Source: Williamsia sp. DF01-3
GTDB lineage: Bacteria; Actinomycetota; Actinomycetes; Mycobacteriales; Mycobacteriaceae
Assembly: GCF_023051145.1 (NCBI RefSeq)
Contig: NZ_JALKFS010000005.1
Location: 4,605,733-4,669,732 of the forward strand
Direction of reading: 5' to 3'
DNA: 64,000 bases
The notes beneath the pieces are model-generated. The model saw nothing but the letters and a program-made list of their open reading frames with translations. It did no database searches and was not told the origin of the DNA. Both the position numbers and the translations under genes were made by a program. Of this stretch, positions 7,821 to 17,621 are shown piece by piece. How positions within the stretch are numbered: the first letter of the stretch is position 1; the number at the start of each line of letters is the position of its first letter.

Positions 7821-10800
7821 ACGTTGAGCCTCTTGATGATTGCCACGATGTCCCGCACGGCTTGCCTGCGGGACATCGTGGCAACCGCCGCCTCACCCGA
7901 TCGCCACTCGTCGTCGCAGACACCGGACATCTCGAATCGACGGTCCATCGCTGACGCGAGTGTGGGGAAATCGCGGCGTCCACCCAGCCGTACGGCCAGG
8001 TGCAACAGCCTCACCCCGTCCGGTGAACCGGGCCTGCGCAGGCATGTCAACACCCCGCATCCCAGTGCAACCGAACCCATTTGCGGTAGGTCACCCATTC
8101 CACTGGGCCCAACCATGTGGTCGACGATCTTCGCGAGATCAACGAGGTACGGAGTGGCGCGGTCGACGGCGCCGTTGACCGCCATACCGCACACCGCCGT
8201 ACTGATGATCATGGCAACAAACGGATCTTGCGCCGGCATGGGATGTTCGCTCAGCAACAGCCGAACTGCGCGCTCGTACAGGTTCGCCGCCGAGGTGGTC
8301 CTGTGGTCGTAGACCTCGAGCTCAGCCGCCGCGATGAGGATGCCGGCAGAGACCTCCGGATGCAGTTGCGGGTCGGGGTCACTGGGCTGCCAGCCGTCGG
8401 AGAGATCGGCGAACTCCGCCCGGGCTTCGTCGATCCGGCCAGATCCGATCAGAGCGGCCACCACGTACCCTCGCGCCTGCATACTGTCCTGCTCGGACCC
8501 GATCTCGTTCAGCAGATGAATTGCCTTGAAATAACTGTCGAGCGCCGCGTCGAAGTCACCGACCTGACCGTAGAGACTTCCGATCTCCATCCTGGACGCC
8601 GCGGCCATCCACAAGTCGTTTCGCTCCTCGGTGAGGGCCAGGTTCTCGACGGCGTCGCGCATGGCACCCTCGCGGTCGCCCACGTTCTCTCGGACGTTCA
8701 CCCGCAACACCGCCGCCAGTATCTGAACGCGTGGGTTGGGACTGTCCCTGCCGATGACCAACATCCGCAGCGCGGACAACGGGTGGTGGGCGGTTGCAAT
8801 CGCCGACGCGAAGTCCATCGGACGACGATTCGACAACTCGGGATCAAGAAGTCGCCGAAGCCGGGTTCGTGCGACAGCAAGCGACCGCAGATGTCGGGAC
8901 ATCAACAGATGTGCTGCCGCGAGAATGTAGGTGGCCTGGCGGTTCTCGCGCTCGAAGTCGGACATCGCCGCGATCTCCGCAGGCGTCTCTGCGGGCAGGG
9001 CCGCGACCACACGCGGACCCCACATCATCACCTCGGCGTGCAGACCACGGATGGCCCAATAGCCGGCGAGCACGGGAAAGCAGGTCACCACAGTCAATTC
9101 CGCGGCATCGGGGCGGTCATGCGGCTCGGGCTCCATGCAGCGACGCAGCACCCACACCAGATTGTCGGCCTCAGCAGCGATCGCCTTCAACGCCACCGGT
9201 TGCCGCCCGTTCTCGAACGGCTCCCGGACGTCTTCGGAAAACTTTCGGGCCCACCGAGCGATCGCCGAATTGACCTGGGCCTCTTCGCCGGCCGCAGCGA
9301 TCTGTTCTTCGCCGAACTCCCGGACGGTCTCGAGCATGCGATAGCGAACGCCACCGTTCTCCACCACGTGCAGCAGGGACTGGTCGACAAGCGCATCGAG
9401 AACATCGTCGAGCTCGAAACCGCCTGCTCCCACCAGTTCCGAGGCCGCTTCACGCGAGAAACCACCGGGGAACCGGCACAGTCGACGCAGGGCAACCTGC
9501 GCCGCGTGGTCGAGTAGCTCCCAGCTCCACTCGATCACCGCGTGCAAGGTGCGATGACGCAGTGGCGACGAGCGACTACCCGCACTCAGCAGCGCAAAAC
9601 GATCGGTCAATCTCTGGGAGACTTCGCCGACGGTCATCGTTCTCACCCTGGCGGCGGCCAGTTCGATCGCGAGCGGCAGACCGTCCAGCGCACGGCAGAG
9701 TGCCGCGACCTCACTGAGGTCGATCGCCACATCCGGGCGGATCGCATGTGCACGGGCGACGAACAGATCCGTTGCGGCCGAGCCCTTCTCGCCGACATCG
9801 AGGGTCGGGAGCTGATGGACGACCTCACTGCTGACCCGCAACGGCGATCTGCTGGTCGCCAGGATCCGTACCCCGTCTGCCGCCGCGATCAACTCGCTCG
9901 CGATGCGCGCGGCGGCGTCGACGACGTGCTCACAGTTGTCGAGGATGACCAGGGTGTCCGCGGTCAGGGCGTCGGCGAGCCGCGCACGCAGATCTGAGTA
10001 CGCCACCCTCGGCCGTCCACCTGGACCAACGTCGGATTCGCCGACACCGAGAGTGCCCGCGACCGCGGCCAGCACGTCGTCGTCGCCGCGGACAGACGCC
10101 AATTCGACGAAGAAGACACGGGCGCCGTCGCCGGCGACGATGTGCCCGATCTTGTTCGCAATACGCGTCTTTCCCGCGCCTCCTGGCCCCTGCACGGTGA
10201 CCATGCGTGAGGTCTCGAACAGCCGGCAGATCCTCGCGACATCGGCAGCGCGGCCGAACAACTCATTCGGTTCGGCCGACAATCCCACCGCCCTCACGGG
10301 GGCGGCACGACGTGCGGGCGACGGAGCAGTTCCCTGTCGGCTCACCAGATGCTGATGCAACGCAGCGAGTTCCGGCCCGGGGTCAGCGCCCAATTCGGCG
10401 GACAGTGAGCGCCGGATGCGGGCGAACACGGCGAGTGCCTCGGCGTCGCGGCCCAGTGCCGCCAGCGCCCGGATCACGGTGGTGTGGGCGGACTCATCGA
10501 GTGGATCAGCGTCGCATCGTTGCTGGGCGAGCGAGCGAGCCAGCTCGAAGTCGCCGTCTTCCAGAGCTTTACGTGATCGATAGGCGGCGATGTCGTCGTG
10601 GATCCGGTCAGCGGTCTGGCGGAGGGCGCGGGCCAGGTCATCGTCACCGAGGTCTTCGCCCGGATCCCCGCGCCACAGTGCCGCCGCGGTGTCGAGCGCC
10701 TCGGTCGACCCCTCGGCGACGAGAGATCTGGCGGCGAACACATCGATTGCATCGGCGGGGAGCGTGAGGCGGTAACCCCTCGGCCCGACCTCGATGGCGC

Positions 10801-11050
10801 CGTCGGGAAGTTGTGGTCGGAGCCTGGAGATCTGTGTGTGGAGTGCCGATTGCGGCGACCGAGGCAAGTCGTCGCCCCACACCCCGTCGATCAGTGCTGA
10901 CTGCGATCGGTGGGTTCCGGGCATCAGCGCGAGCACCGTCAACAATCGCCGAGCGCGGATGCCCTGCACCGGTCGCATTTGTCCGTTTTGATCCGCAACA
11001 GCCACCGGTCCCAGCAGTCCGATGATCGGCGCTACTGTCACTGACGGCAC
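7817..11050 (-). CDS. AfsR/SARP-type regulator with NB-ARC ATPase and TPR-like tail
   Basis: This 1,077-residue regulator has an N-terminal OmpR-like winged helix (about 8-95), a bacterial transcriptional activator domain (about 100-240), an NB-ARC/STAND ATPase starting with P-loop GPGGAGKTR near 288 followed by LVILDNCEH and [14 protein letters not shown], and a helical repeat tail. Family members are ATP-dependent activators of nearby operons. It converges on and overlaps the DrrAB-like exporter by 4 bases, so it is a plausible regulator of it. The start is GTG 11050, with GAGGAAAT just upstream; GTG 11041 is an alternative. The last 45 codons contain an 18-bp perfect inverted repeat at DNA level. 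Confidence 0.85.
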   Translation of the reverse strand: MPSVTVAPIIGLLGPVAVADQNGQMRPVQGIRARRLLTVLALMPGTHRSQSALIDGVWGDDLPRSPQSALHTQISRLRPQLPDGAIEVGPRGYRLTLPADAIDVFAARSLVAEGSTEALDTAAALWRGDPGEDLGDDDLARALRQTADRIHDDIAAYRSRKALEDGDFELARSLAQQRCDADPLDESAHTTVIRALAALGRDAEALAVFARIRRSLSAELGADPGPELAALHQHLVSRQGTAPSPARRAAPVRAVGLSAEPNELFGRAADVARICRLFETSRMVTVQGPGGAGKTRIANKIGHIVAGDGARVFFVELASVRGDDDVLAAVAGTLGVGESDVGPGGRPRVAYSDLRARLADALTADTLVILDNCEHVVDAAARIASELIAAADGVRILATSRSPLRVSSEVVHQLPTLDVGEKGSAATDLFVARAHAIRPDVAIDLSEVAALCRALDGLPLAIELAAARVRTMTVGEVSQRLTDRFALLSAGSRSSPLRHRTLHAVIEWSWELLDHAAQVALRRLCRFPGGFSREAASELVGAGGFELDDVLDALVDQSLLHVVENGGVRYRMLETVREFGEEQIAAAGEEAQVNSAIARWARKFSEDVREPFENGRQPVALKAIAAEADNLVWVLRRCMEPEPHDRPDAAELTVVTCFPVLAGYWAIRGLHAEVMMWGPRVVAALPAETPAEIAAMSDFERENRQATYILAAAHLLMSRHLRSLAVARTRLRRLLDPELSNRRPMDFASAIATAHHPLSALRMLVIGRDSPNPRVQILAAVLRVNVRENVGDREGAMRDAVENLALTEERNDLWMAAASRMEIGSLYGQVGDFDAALDSYFKAIHLLNEIGSEQDSMQARGYVVAALIGSGRIDEARAEFADLSDGWQPSDPDPQLHPEVSAGILIAAAELEVYDHRTTSAANLYERAVRLLLSEHPMPAQDPFVAMIISTAVCGMAVNGAVDRATPYLVDLAKIVDHMVGPSGMGDLPQMGSVALGCGVLTCLRRPGSPDGVRLLHLAVRLGGRRDFPTLASAMDRRFEMSGVCDDEWRSGEAAVATMSRRQAVRDIVAIIKRLNV
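7840..7884. terminator. 18-bp perfect inverted repeat inside the 3' end of the SARP gene
   Basis: The arms are TTGCCACGATGTCCCGCA at 7840-7857 and its exact complement at 7867-7884, with a 9-base loop CGGCTTGCC. The repeat lies 20 bases past the exporter stop and within the last codons of the convergent regulator. It could terminate the exporter transcript. There is no T-run, so an intrinsic terminator of classical type is not shown. Confidence 0.6.
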
Positions 11051-11164
11051 ATTTCCTCGCTGGTGATGAACAGATCGACGGCAAACCTGCAGGTCGGGGT
11101 CGCTTCTTACACACTAGTGGGTCCGGCGGACACCGGGGTCGAGCCCGTGCGCAAGGATGCTCTC

Positions 11165-12034
11165 ATGGCTACCGCAGCGCAATGGTTCGAAGGAGCCAGA
11201 CCCCGCACCTTCCCGAACGCGATCGCACCGGTGATCGCCGGCACCGGAGCCGCCGGCTGGCTCGACCAGATCATCTGGTGGAAGGCCGCGCTCGCACTGG
11301 TGGTGTCGGTGGCGTTGATCATCGGTGTGAACTTCGCCAACGACTATTCCGACGGCATTCGCGGCACCGACGACGACCGCGTGGGCCCGATGCGGCTCGT
11401 GGGGTCGAAAGCGGCGAGCCCGAAGTCGGTGAAGACCGCGGCGATCGCGGCGTTTGCGCTCGCGGGCGTCGCCGGTCTGGCACTGGCCCTCGCCAGTGCG
11501 TGGTGGCTCGTCCTGATCGGACTCGCCTGCATCGCAGCGGCCTGGTATTACACCGGCGGCCGTAATCCGTACGGCTACAGCGGCTTCGGTGAGGTCGCGG
11601 TGTTCGTCTTCTTCGGTCTGGTCGCAGTGCTCGGTACACAGTTCGTGCAGGCCGAGTCGGTCGACTGGGTGGGTCTTCTCTGCGCGATTGCGGTCGGGTG
11701 TTACTCGAGCGGCGTTCTCGTCGCCAACAATCTCCGCGACATCCCCACCGACACGGTGTCGGGCAAGAACACCCTCGCGGTTCGTCTCGGCGACAAACGC
11801 ACGCGGGTGTTCCATACCGTCCTCGTTGTCATTCCGTCGGCGATCTCGCTGGTGCTCATCGCCGCGACCCCGTGGGCGTTGCTCGGACTGGTCGCCGCTC
11901 CGCTGGCCGTCAAGGCCAACGCACCCGTCCGGGCCGGCGCCGGAGGTCCGGCACTGATACCCGCCCTCGCCCTGACCGGGTTGGCGATGCTCCTGTGGTC
12001 CATCGGCACCGCGGCCGGCCTGCTGATCGGCTGA
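11165..12034 (+). CDS. menA: 1,4-dihydroxy-2-naphthoate polyprenyltransferase MenA
   Basis: MenA joins dihydroxynaphthoate to a polyprenyl diphosphate in the membrane, giving demethylmenaquinone. The 289-residue protein has eight to nine hydrophobic segments and both aspartate-rich UbiA motifs: [17 protein letters not shown] near residue 60 and [20 protein letters not shown] near 190. The start ATG 11165 gives the usual N-terminus [19 protein letters not shown]; the frame is open upstream but non-conserved. It is divergent from the SARP gene (114-base gap, no clear promoter seen). It belongs to the same pathway as menE at 1.2 kb. Confidence 0.93.
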   Translation: MATAAQWFEGARPRTFPNAIAPVIAGTGAAGWLDQIIWWKAALALVVSVALIIGVNFANDYSDGIRGTDDDRVGPMRLVGSKAASPKSVKTAAIAAFALAGVAGLALALASAWWLVLIGLACIAAAWYYTGGRNPYGYSGFGEVAVFVFFGLVAVLGTQFVQAESVDWVGLLCAIAVGCYSSGVLVANNLRDIPTDTVSGKNTLAVRLGDKRTRVFHTVLVVIPSAISLVLIAATPWALLGLVAAPLAVKANAPVRAGAGGPALIPALALTGLAMLLWSIGTAAGLLIG

Positions 12035-12041
12035 CCCCGGC

Positions 12042-12103
12042 CCCCGGTTTTGGTGGGTTCGGGCGAGTAAACCCGCAGGTCACCCCCACCCGAACCCACC
12101 AAG
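12042..12103. repeat. dispersed hairpin repeat, copy A
   Basis: A 14-bp perfect inverted repeat: TTGGTGGGTTCGGG at 12050-12063 and CCCGAACCCACCAA at 12089-12102, with a 25-base loop. It lies between convergent menA and the Clp-N gene and could terminate both. It is the reverse complement of copy C at 14.3 kb, and loop bases are conserved as well as the stem, so it belongs to a repeat family. Confidence 0.75.
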
Positions 12104-12108
12104 ATCGA

Positions 12109-12951
12109 CTACTTGGCGGAGGCCGGCTGCAGTGCTGACCGCAAGGCCTCGACCGTGGTTGTCGACTCGATCAACGCCGTGGATGCGGCGTCGCCGGTCG
12201 CGAGGATGCCCAGCAGGACGTCCTCGGCCGTGATGTCGCGGTTCGCCTCTCGGGCGATGACGCCCGCATGGGTGATCGCCGACTTGGCGTCTTTCGAGAA
12301 CTGTGGTCGGCGAGTGCGGCCACGCGGTCCGCGCCGGCCGCGGCCGCCCTCTCCTGGTCCTTCATATCCCGGTCCGTCATGACCCGGGCCGCCGTGTCCG
12401 GGTCCGCCCCGCCACGGTCCGCGCTCCCCGATGAAGGGACCTTCCCCGTCCGGTCGCACCCAAGGGCCGTCGACGTCGGGGCGCACCCACGGACCGCCCT
12501 CACCGCGTCGGCCCCGGGGCCCACCGTGTCGACGACCGTGCGGGCCGCGCTCTGACCGCTCGGCACGTTCGGGTCCACCCGGTCGTCCTCGGCCTCCGCG
12601 GCGTTTACCCCAGTTGTCAGTGATGTCGTCTCCGAAGGCGCCTTTGACCGCTTCGCGAACCTTGTCGAGGTCGATGCCGATGGCAGCAAGGGCATCGCGA
12701 TCTTCGTCGATCCGGTCCTTGGCGGGATCGGAATCGGCGGCGTTGACCTCATGATGGGCCCGGACCACCTCGCGCGCCTGCGGCAAGGTCAAGCCCTGCT
12801 CACCAAGGATGCTGAAGGCGGAAAGCCTTGCATTGCAGAGCATTCCGAGGATGAGGTGGTCGTTGCCGAGTGTGGTGTGCCCGAGGTCGGCGGCCTCCTG
12901 ATACGCAAAAGCCAGGGTTGTCCTGTTGTCACGTGTGAATTGGTGAAGCAT
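12109..12951 (-). CDS. split Clp N-domain protein with Gly/Pro/Arg-rich linker
   Basis: A 280-residue protein without any ATPase domain. Residues 1-110 hold one Clp N-terminal repeat (FTRDNRTTLAFAYQEAADLG, LGNDHLILGML), and 219-275 hold a second (FSKDAKSAITHAGVIAREA, ITAEDVLLGIL). Between them, residues 113-218 are low complexity, with WVRPD-type and GGPGH-type repeats and many arginines. Clp N-domains bind substrates or adaptors of ClpC/ClpA unfoldases, so an adaptor or chaperone role is possible. The ATG at 12951 lies 32 bases after the small regulator gene, forming a two-gene operon. Actinobacterial relatives pair the same two families. Confidence 0.78.
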   Translation of the reverse strand: MLHQFTRDNRTTLAFAYQEAADLGHTTLGNDHLILGMLCNARLSAFSILGEQGLTLPQAREVVRAHHEVNAADSDPAKDRIDEDRDALAAIGIDLDKVREAVKGAFGDDITDNWGKRRGGRGRPGGPERAERSERGPHGRRHGGPRGRRGEGGPWVRPDVDGPWVRPDGEGPFIGERGPWRGGPGHGGPGHDGPGYEGPGEGGRGRRGPRGRTRRPQFSKDAKSAITHAGVIAREANRDITAEDVLLGILATGDAASTALIESTTTVEALRSALQPASAK

Positions 12952-12983
12952 GTTGTCTCGCTCTCTGATGCAGCGGCTGACTC

Positions 12984-13199
12984 TTACTCGCCGCGAAAGT
13001 GTTTTTGGTGTACAGCCTGGCGGCTCACCTGGAGTACGTCGGCAATCGCTTGCCAGCTCCACCCTTGTTGTCGGGCGTTGGCGACCTGGACGTCTTCGAG
13101 CCGGTCGGCCAACGTGCGCAGCGCCCGCACCGCCGCCAGCCCTTTGGCCGGATCGCGATCTGCAACTGCTGTGGTGATGTCGTCTTGGTTCTCCTGCAC
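12984..13199 (-). CDS. small helix-turn-helix regulator (probably leaderless)
   Basis: A 71-residue protein with a C-terminal helix-turn-helix: VANARQQGWSWQAIADVLQV, then SRQAVHQKHF. The start is placed at GTG 13199 because a good promoter (TTGACA, 17 bases, TAACTT on the minus strand) predicts transcription starting at about 13200, giving a leaderless mRNA. The frame is open further upstream, but through the promoter and the dispersed repeat. The palindrome overlapping the -35 suggests autoregulation. It is cotranscribed with the Clp-N protein, whose expression it probably controls. Confidence 0.75.
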   Translation of the reverse strand: MQENQDDITTAVADRDPAKGLAAVRALRTLADRLEDVQVANARQQGWSWQAIADVLQVSRQAVHQKHFRGE

Positions 13200-13206
13200 G
13201 ACTGTC

Positions 13207-13235
13207 AAGTTATCCTGACAACGCAACGTTGTCAA
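13207..13235 (-). promoter_or_regulatory. promoter with overlapping palindromic operator
   Basis: Reading the minus strand, TTGACA (13235-13230) is separated by 17 bases from TAACTT (13212-13207). A perfect inverted repeat TGACAACG-CAA-CGTTGTCA spans 13216-13234, covering the -35 and spacer. The predicted transcript starts at the GTG of the HTH gene. I infer a repressor site, likely for the adjacent HTH protein. Confidence 0.65.
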
Positions 13236-13263
13236 CATTTCTTGACGCAAGAATCGCCCCAGG

Positions 13264-13325
13264 TCCCCGGTTTTGGTGGGTTTGGGTGAGAGAAAGCCCA
13301 GGTCGTCATCACCATTTCCCACCAC
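13264..13325. repeat. dispersed hairpin repeat, copy B
   Basis: A degenerate copy: GGTGGG at 13275-13280 pairs with CCCACC at 13318-13323, and the inner stem is imperfect. The reverse complement aligns with copy C over its whole length (GTGGTGGGAA, GACCTGGG, AACCCACCAAAACCGGGG). It lies between the DUF559 gene end and the HTH promoter. Confidence 0.6.
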
Positions 13326-13331
13326 TTTCGG

Positions 13332-14180
13332 CTACGGCCAGCCGCGGGAGGCGAGTGCAGCCCGAAGCTGAATGACAAACTCATCGCGACCGGCCGTGAT
13401 GTTGCGGGCTGTGACCGCGATGACCACCCACCCCGCTGCCCGTAGCCGATTCCATCGCTCCAGGTCTCGTGCGTGCTGTTCGCTCTCACGGTGATGAGCT
13501 CCGTCGTATTCGACGGCGACCTTGAGGCCAGGCCAGGCGATGTCGAGGCGATACCTGCCGCCCATCACCTCATGCTGCAGAACGAACCCCTCCAGACACT
13601 CGTCACACAGGATCAGCCGCAGGCGGGTCTCCCACGGTGATTCCGCGAGCGGGTTCACAAGTCGCAGTGCGGTGATGGCCTTGCCGATTCCCCAGTGGTT
13701 CTCCCACCGCTTGAGTTCGACTCTTATCTCGTCGAGCATTGTCGGCCTCAGACGAACCATGCCATCCAAAGCCGATACGGCATCCTCCCGCGAGTTGAAT
13801 CGCCCGAGGTCAATCCCTGTGCGGGCAAGCGAGGTGAGCCGGACGCCGTCGATGTCGACGATGTCATCGTGGTCGATCTGCACTCTGCGGACACAGATTC
13901 CGTCATACCGCCGGTTGCCCTCGATCGGCGCCGTGATCTCGGGCTGTGCGCCGTCCGGGCGGAAGGGATTGCCCCAGAAGTCGGCTGCTGACCAACCGCA
14001 CAACACGGCGTCCTCGTGGACCATGCCGGCCGCGATCGAGTGCGTTCGAAACGTCAACGGCTGGTCGTTTCGGAGCCACACGCCCCGCGCGACACTGCGA
14101 TACTCGAGGCGAAGTTCATGCCGCGACATCACGGTCAGCAGGTCCGTCGCGCGCGCCGGTCCGGTCGGTAATTCCCCCAT
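13332..14180 (-). CDS. DUF559 (PD-(D/E)XK nuclease-like) domain protein
   Basis: A 282-residue protein. The C-terminal third has the DUF559/Vsr-like nuclease fold signature: RYRLDIAWPGLKVAVEYDGA, then the basic ERWNRLRAAGWVVIAVTARN. The Asp and Glu of LDIAWP and VEYDG are candidate metal ligands. The N-terminal part resembles the AbiEi-like regions often fused to such domains in Corynebacteriales and is probably DNA-interacting. ATG 14180 (MGELPTGPARATDLL) is the most plausible start; the frame is open to 14396 through a repeat. It is flanked by hairpin repeats on both sides. The cellular role is unknown. Confidence 0.65.
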   Translation of the reverse strand: MGELPTGPARATDLLTVMSRHELRLEYRSVARGVWLRNDQPLTFRTHSIAAGMVHEDAVLCGWSAADFWGNPFRPDGAQPEITAPIEGNRRYDGICVRRVQIDHDDIVDIDGVRLTSLARTGIDLGRFNSREDAVSALDGMVRLRPTMLDEIRVELKRWENHWGIGKAITALRLVNPLAESPWETRLRLILCDECLEGFVLQHEVMGGRYRLDIAWPGLKVAVEYDGAHHRESEQHARDLERWNRLRAAGWVVIAVTARNITAGRDEFVIQLRAALASRGWP

Positions 14181-14254
14181 GCGGAAAGTCTGCACAGACT
14201 GACGCACGAGAACCTCGGGCCAGCAAGGGTTATCCACAGCCCCGACACCCAGAA

Positions 14255-14315
14255 GTGGTGGGAACGGGTGAGGCTGACCTGGGGAAACGCTCTCCCGAAC
14301 CCACCAAAATTGGGG
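14255..14315. repeat. dispersed hairpin repeat, copy C
   Basis: The left arm GTGGTGGGAACGGG (14255-14268) and right arm CCCGAACCCACCAA (14294-14307) pair with a 2-base internal mismatch around a 25-base loop containing GACCTGGGGAAACGCTCT. AAAATTGGGG follows the right arm. It lies between the FtsX-type gene end and the DUF559 gene start. Confidence 0.72.
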
Positions 14316-14320
14316 AAGGG

Positions 14321-16860
14321 CTACTCGGTGAGGATGGCTTCGCTGATATTCATGCGACCGGCACGGGCGGCGGGGAAGAAGGCTCCGGCGAAACACAACA
14401 CAAACGCGACCACAACGTAGATGCCGATCACGATCTGCGGCGAATACTGCACCTGGACCGAGGTGGTCTCGGTGAGGATCTTGTTACCCACCACGTGCAG
14501 AGCGGTGCCCATCACCACACCCAGCAGCGACCCCACGGCCGCGACCGCAGCCGCCTCGGCCAACACCATGCGGCGGACGAAACGCCGCGAGGCACCCATT
14601 GCGCGCAGCACCCCGAGCTCACGTTTGCGCTCGATCACCGACAACAGCAGGGTGTTCAGCAAGGCGACCGCGGCGACCACCGCGACGATCCACTGGATCG
14701 CGATCGCGAACGCTCCGGACTGTTCGACGGACGCCTTGGTGGCGTCGAGACCTTCCTGGCCGGTGTAGACGTTCATGGGCATCGACGTCGCCCCGTCGGC
14801 CGCCGCCTCGATCAGCGGACGCACCTGTTCCCGATCCACCCCGGGCTCCAGATCGACCTGCAAGAACGTCGCGCCCGGACGATTGAACCACTGCGACAAC
14901 AGGTCCGACGAGATCGCCGCGGTCCCGGAGTTGATGCTCACGTAGTCGACGAGCTGCAGCACCGGCAGTTGGTGGAAACCCGTCGGCGAAGCTATCTCCA
15001 CCGTGTCCCCGGCGTCGACATCCAGGTTCCGGGCCAACGTGTGCGACATGACCATCCCACGTCCGGCCAGCACCTCGGCGATGACCTCCGGGCGAGCCTT
15101 GCGGACGAATGGTGCACTAGTTTCGGGTTCCAACCCTTGCAACAACACTCGCGACTCACCGACATTGACCGCGGCCCACTGACCTCGGACCACCCGCTCG
15201 ACGCCGGGCACCGCAGCCACCGCCTCGGCGACCGCTGGATCGATCACCGGGCCATCGGGAATGGACGACTTCTCCTGCGACGACACGTAGAAGTCCGGGT
15301 CGGCGAGACCGCTGAGCGACCCGGTGATCGACGACACCAGGTTGTTCATCACGCCAGAGGTGCACAGCCCCACGGTGATCGCCACCGCAACCGTCATCAA
15401 CGTGGCCCAGGCGCGACGCGGCGCGCGTTCGGTGTTGACCGCACTGAGCTTGCCCGGCCCACCGAACCGCCCGGCCAGCCAGGTCACGGCCGCCACCAGC
15501 GGCGGTGTGAGTGCGTAACAGACCAATAGCATTCCGATACAGAAGACGATCCCGGCCGTGACCACTGCCCTGCCCTGGATCTCGTCGGACATCAGCCAGC
15601 CGGCGACGATGAGCACCACACCCAGTACCGCACAGATCTTCGCCGCAATACCGCGGCCCGACTGCTGGTCGGCCGCGACACTGCTCGACATCGCCTCGAT
15701 CGGCGACACCGTGAACACCGACCGCGCCGCCAGAACACTTGCCGCACAACAGGCGAGCACACAGGCTATGACAGCTGCGGGCGCCGCGTACCCGGGCAGC
15801 GAGAACTCGACGGTCGCTCCGTACGACGACAGCACGTCGGGCAATTGGCCGATGGCCCACCGGCCCGCCAGGATCCCGATCGGTACACCGATCAGGCCTC
15901 CGACCAACCCGAACAGCGCGGCTTCTCCGATGAGGTCGGCGACAAGTGGTCCACGCCGCCCGCCCAGCGCGCGGATCATCGCAATGGACGAACGACGCGA
16001 TGCCACAGCCATGTTCATCGTGTTGAACACCAGGAAGCCGGCGATGACCAAGGAGATCAGCGAGACCAGCAGGGTGGAATCGCGCGTTACCGAGGCCGCG
16101 GTCTCTGCCTGTTTCGCCCGGAAGTCGGGATCGACCACCACCGCGCGCCCGTCGACGACTCCCTTGAGCTGATCACGTAACTCGTCGGTGGTGGCGCCCG
16201 GCTCCTTGGTCACGAGGATCGAGTCGACTCGGCCCTCGTGGTCGGTGATCTGTTGCGCCAGGCCGAGATACGCGAAGATGAAGCGTCCGCCGTTGATGGT
16301 CTGGGCCTCGGGCGCGTCGATCACCATGGTGACGGTGGTGTCCACCCCGTTGATCGTGACCTCCTGCCCCTTCTGCAGTCCGGTGCCCTTGCCGACACTG
16401 ATACCCGACATCAAGGTGGTGAGGTCAGTGCCCTCGCTGGTCGCGGCGCCCTGCACGGCGTCGCGCAGATCGCCGCTGAGCGCGGTGATGTTGTTGTCGC
16501 TGCCCAGCACAGTGGTTCGCTTGCCGTCGACGAAGACCGAGCTGTTGACCAGTGGGACAACACTTCTGGCCGCCGGGGCGTCGCGGCGGATTTCCCCGCC
16601 AGTTGGTCGTCGACACCGGAGTCGACGATGCCCGCGACCTCGAGGTCGGCGGTACCGGAGATGGTGGCGCTGAGCTTCTGCACCGACGAGGTCAACGAAC
16701 CGTAGGTTCCGAGCACCGCGACCATCAGTGTGGCGGCCACGACGATCACCATCAGCGAGGTGATCACCCGCAGCCGGTGCCCCAGCAGCTCACGAAGATT
16801 GACGACCCGGACACGAGTGGCCCCGGCGAGCAGCGAACCCACCAGCGGGAGACGGCTCAC
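14321..16860 (-). CDS. FtsX/MacB-type ABC permease, frameshifted as given
   Basis: Conceptually about 846 residues with the plan N-terminal TM, periplasmic domain, three TMs, linker TMs, second periplasmic domain, three TMs, as in FtsX-like permeases with two FtsX domains. The frame from 16860 ([20 protein letters not shown]) runs to about residue 88. It continues in another frame after the C4 run at 16594-16597; one extra base there restores VDDQLAG-EIRRDAPAARSVV and a continuous product to the TAG at 14321. Its stop and start pattern overlaps the ATPase gene (16857). The substrate is unknown; homologues move lipids, lipoproteins or peptides. The break is either real inactivation or a base-call error. 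Confidence 0.8.
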
Positions 16861-17621
16861 TCCTCGATCTTTCCGTCGCGAACCGTGATCGTCTGGTCGG
16901 CGTGTGCCGCGGCCTTGTTGTCGTGGGTCACCATCACCACCAGGCGCCCGTCACCTTCGTGGGCCACCTCGGTCAGCAGTTGGAGGATCGATTCGCCCGT
17001 GTGGGAGTCGAGGTTGCCGGTCGGTTCGTCGGCCAGCACGATGCGCGGGCTCATGATCAGCGACCGCGCGATGGCGACGCGTTGCATCTGCCCGCCCGAC
17101 AGCTCCGACGGACGATGCTTGGCCCTGTCGCCCAGACCGACCCGGTCCAGCAGCGCGATCGATTCGGCCTTCGCCGATCGCAGCGACCGCCCATCGAGAA
17201 GCCTTGGCAGCGCGACGTTCTCCCACGCCGACATGGTGGGGATCAGGTTGAAGAACTGGAAGATGAAGCCCACCCGATGCCGCCGGAACTCGGACTGCTC
17301 GACCTCGGACAGGGCGGCGAGATCAAGACCGTCCACCACGATCTTTCCGGAGTCGGGTACGTCCAGCGCCCCCAATACGTGGAGCAGTGTGCTCTTGCCT
17401 GCACCGGAGGGTCCGACGATCGAGACGAAACGACGGCCTTCGAGGGTGAGGTTCAGCCCATCGAGGGCGCGCACCTTCTGCTCGCCCATCTGATACTCGC
17501 GCACCAGGTCGGTCGCCTCGACCATCAGCCTCGGCGGTTCGGCAACCGCGCCGTGTCCCCCACTTCGGTCGGGGTGTGGACCCTGCTCACTCACTCCACT
17601 GTCCGGAGGCGAAGAACTCAT
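16857..17621 (-). CDS. LolD/MacB-type ABC transporter ATPase
   Basis: A 254-residue ATPase with Walker [19 protein letters not shown] near residue 70, Q-loop region [18 protein letters not shown], signature [16 protein letters not shown], Walker [13 protein letters not shown] and switch VTHD. The FFNL-P-S/T-ENV pattern is typical of the LolD/FtsE/MacB group that works with FtsX-fold permeases; the permease gene overlaps its end by 4 bases. ATG 17621 is preceded by AGGGGAT at suitable distance. It overlaps the Cds1-like gene end by 35 bases. GTG 17594 is an alternative start. Confidence 0.88.
   Translation of the reverse strand: MSSSPPDSGVSEQGPHPDRSGGHGAVAEPPRLMVEATDLVREYQMGEQKVRALDGLNLTLEGRRFVSIVGPSGAGKSTLLHVLGALDVPDSGKIVVDGLDLAALSEVEQSEFRRHRVGFIFQFFNLIPTMSAWENVALPRLLDGRSLRSAKAESIALLDRVGLGDRAKHRPSELSGGQMQRVAIARSLIMSPRIVLADEPTGNLDSHTGESILQLLTEVAHEGDGRLVVMVTHDNKAAAHADQTITVRDGKIEE

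Noticed and set aside
8117-9517. 466-codon plus-strand open frame inside the SARP gene
   Set aside because: The opposite strand encodes continuous SARP/NB-ARC homology; the composition (His/Arg/Gln/Gly-rich) is typical of shadow frames.
13946-15529. 527-codon plus-strand frame across the DUF559 and FtsX-type genes
   Set aside because: It crosses two minus-strand genes and a repeat, has low-complexity His/Arg/Asp composition and no domain.
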